Below the pieces are notes generated by a model that had not been told where the DNA came from, ran no database searches, and saw nothing but the letters and a program-made list of their open reading frames with translations. DNA of 14,783 nucleotides from Alphaproteobacteria bacterium. GTDB lineage: Bacteria > Pseudomonadota > Alphaproteobacteria > Micavibrionales > UBA2020. Below are positions 14,744-14,783 of this stretch, in pieces. Position 1 is the stretch's first letter. Every line of letters starts with the position of its first letter. The stretch covers positions 1 to 14,783 of the forward strand of contig JAGLRU010000152.1 of NCBI GenBank assembly GCA_023136145.1, in the 5' to 3' direction. The position numbers and the translations under genes were made by a program.

Positions 14744-14783
14744 GCGTTATCTTCTAAAAATCTGGCGGTCTAAAATCTGACCC

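Noticed and set aside
1..14783. A new defence, mobile or biosynthetic system hidden among the genes
   Set aside because: All substantial frames are recognised housekeeping genes in a conserved order, and no transposase, phage, toxin, CRISPR or unfamiliar gene was seen on either strand.

Overview
The window holds fifteen protein-coding genes. Fourteen lie head to tail on the minus strand, and one (secB) diverges from them at the right-hand end. I see no rRNA, tRNA, CRISPR array, insertion sequence or phage gene. The gene order rpsB-tsf-pyrH-frr-uppS-cdsA-dxr-rseP-bamA-skp-lpxD-fabZ-lpxA-lpxI-lpxB is the conserved housekeeping block of Alphaproteobacteria. LpxI (the DUF1009-type UDP-2,3-diacylglucosamine pyrophosphatase) in place of LpxH, a single-PDZ RseP and the form of SecB fit that class. 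Base composition looks moderate to AT-leaning by eye, so a lower-GC alphaproteobacterium is likely; I cannot name a genus.

Layout from right to left in transcription order. (1) A promoter near 13953-13981 drives rpsB after a leader of about 130 nt that can fold into a branched structure. (2) rpsB and tsf encode ribosomal protein S2 and elongation factor Ts. (3) After 84 nt with GC-rich hairpins comes pyrH-frr-uppS-cdsA-dxr, joined by 4-base ATGA or 1-base TAATG overlaps: UMP kinase, ribosome recycling, undecaprenyl diphosphate synthesis, CDP-diacylglycerol synthesis and the first committed MEP-pathway step. (4) A 152-nt gap carries a REP-like imperfect palindrome. (5) rseP-bamA-skp-lpxD-fabZ-lpxA-lpxI-lpxB follows: site-2 protease, outer-membrane protein insertase, periplasmic chaperone and the lipid A enzymes. 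lpxB runs off the left edge after about 231 codons.

The genes link translation capacity with envelope construction. Dxr feeds isoprenoid precursors to UppS, whose product carries cell-wall precursors. CdsA supplies phospholipid precursors. FabZ shares hydroxyacyl-ACP with LpxA and LpxD. LpxA, LpxD, LpxI and LpxB make the tetraacyl disaccharide-phosphate core of lipid A. BamA and Skp assemble outer-membrane proteins, RseP handles membrane-stress proteolysis, and SecB delivers preproteins to the Sec system.

This is a conserved, ordinary region, and I found no new multi-gene system. The observations most worth checking are the structured rpsB leader with an 8-nt segment complementary to the bases just before the Shine-Dalgarno, a Ser-to-Cys change at a phosphate-binding position of Dxr, the REP-like palindrome, a 14-nt direct repeat upstream of secB, and a hairpin covering the likely pyrH Shine-Dalgarno.
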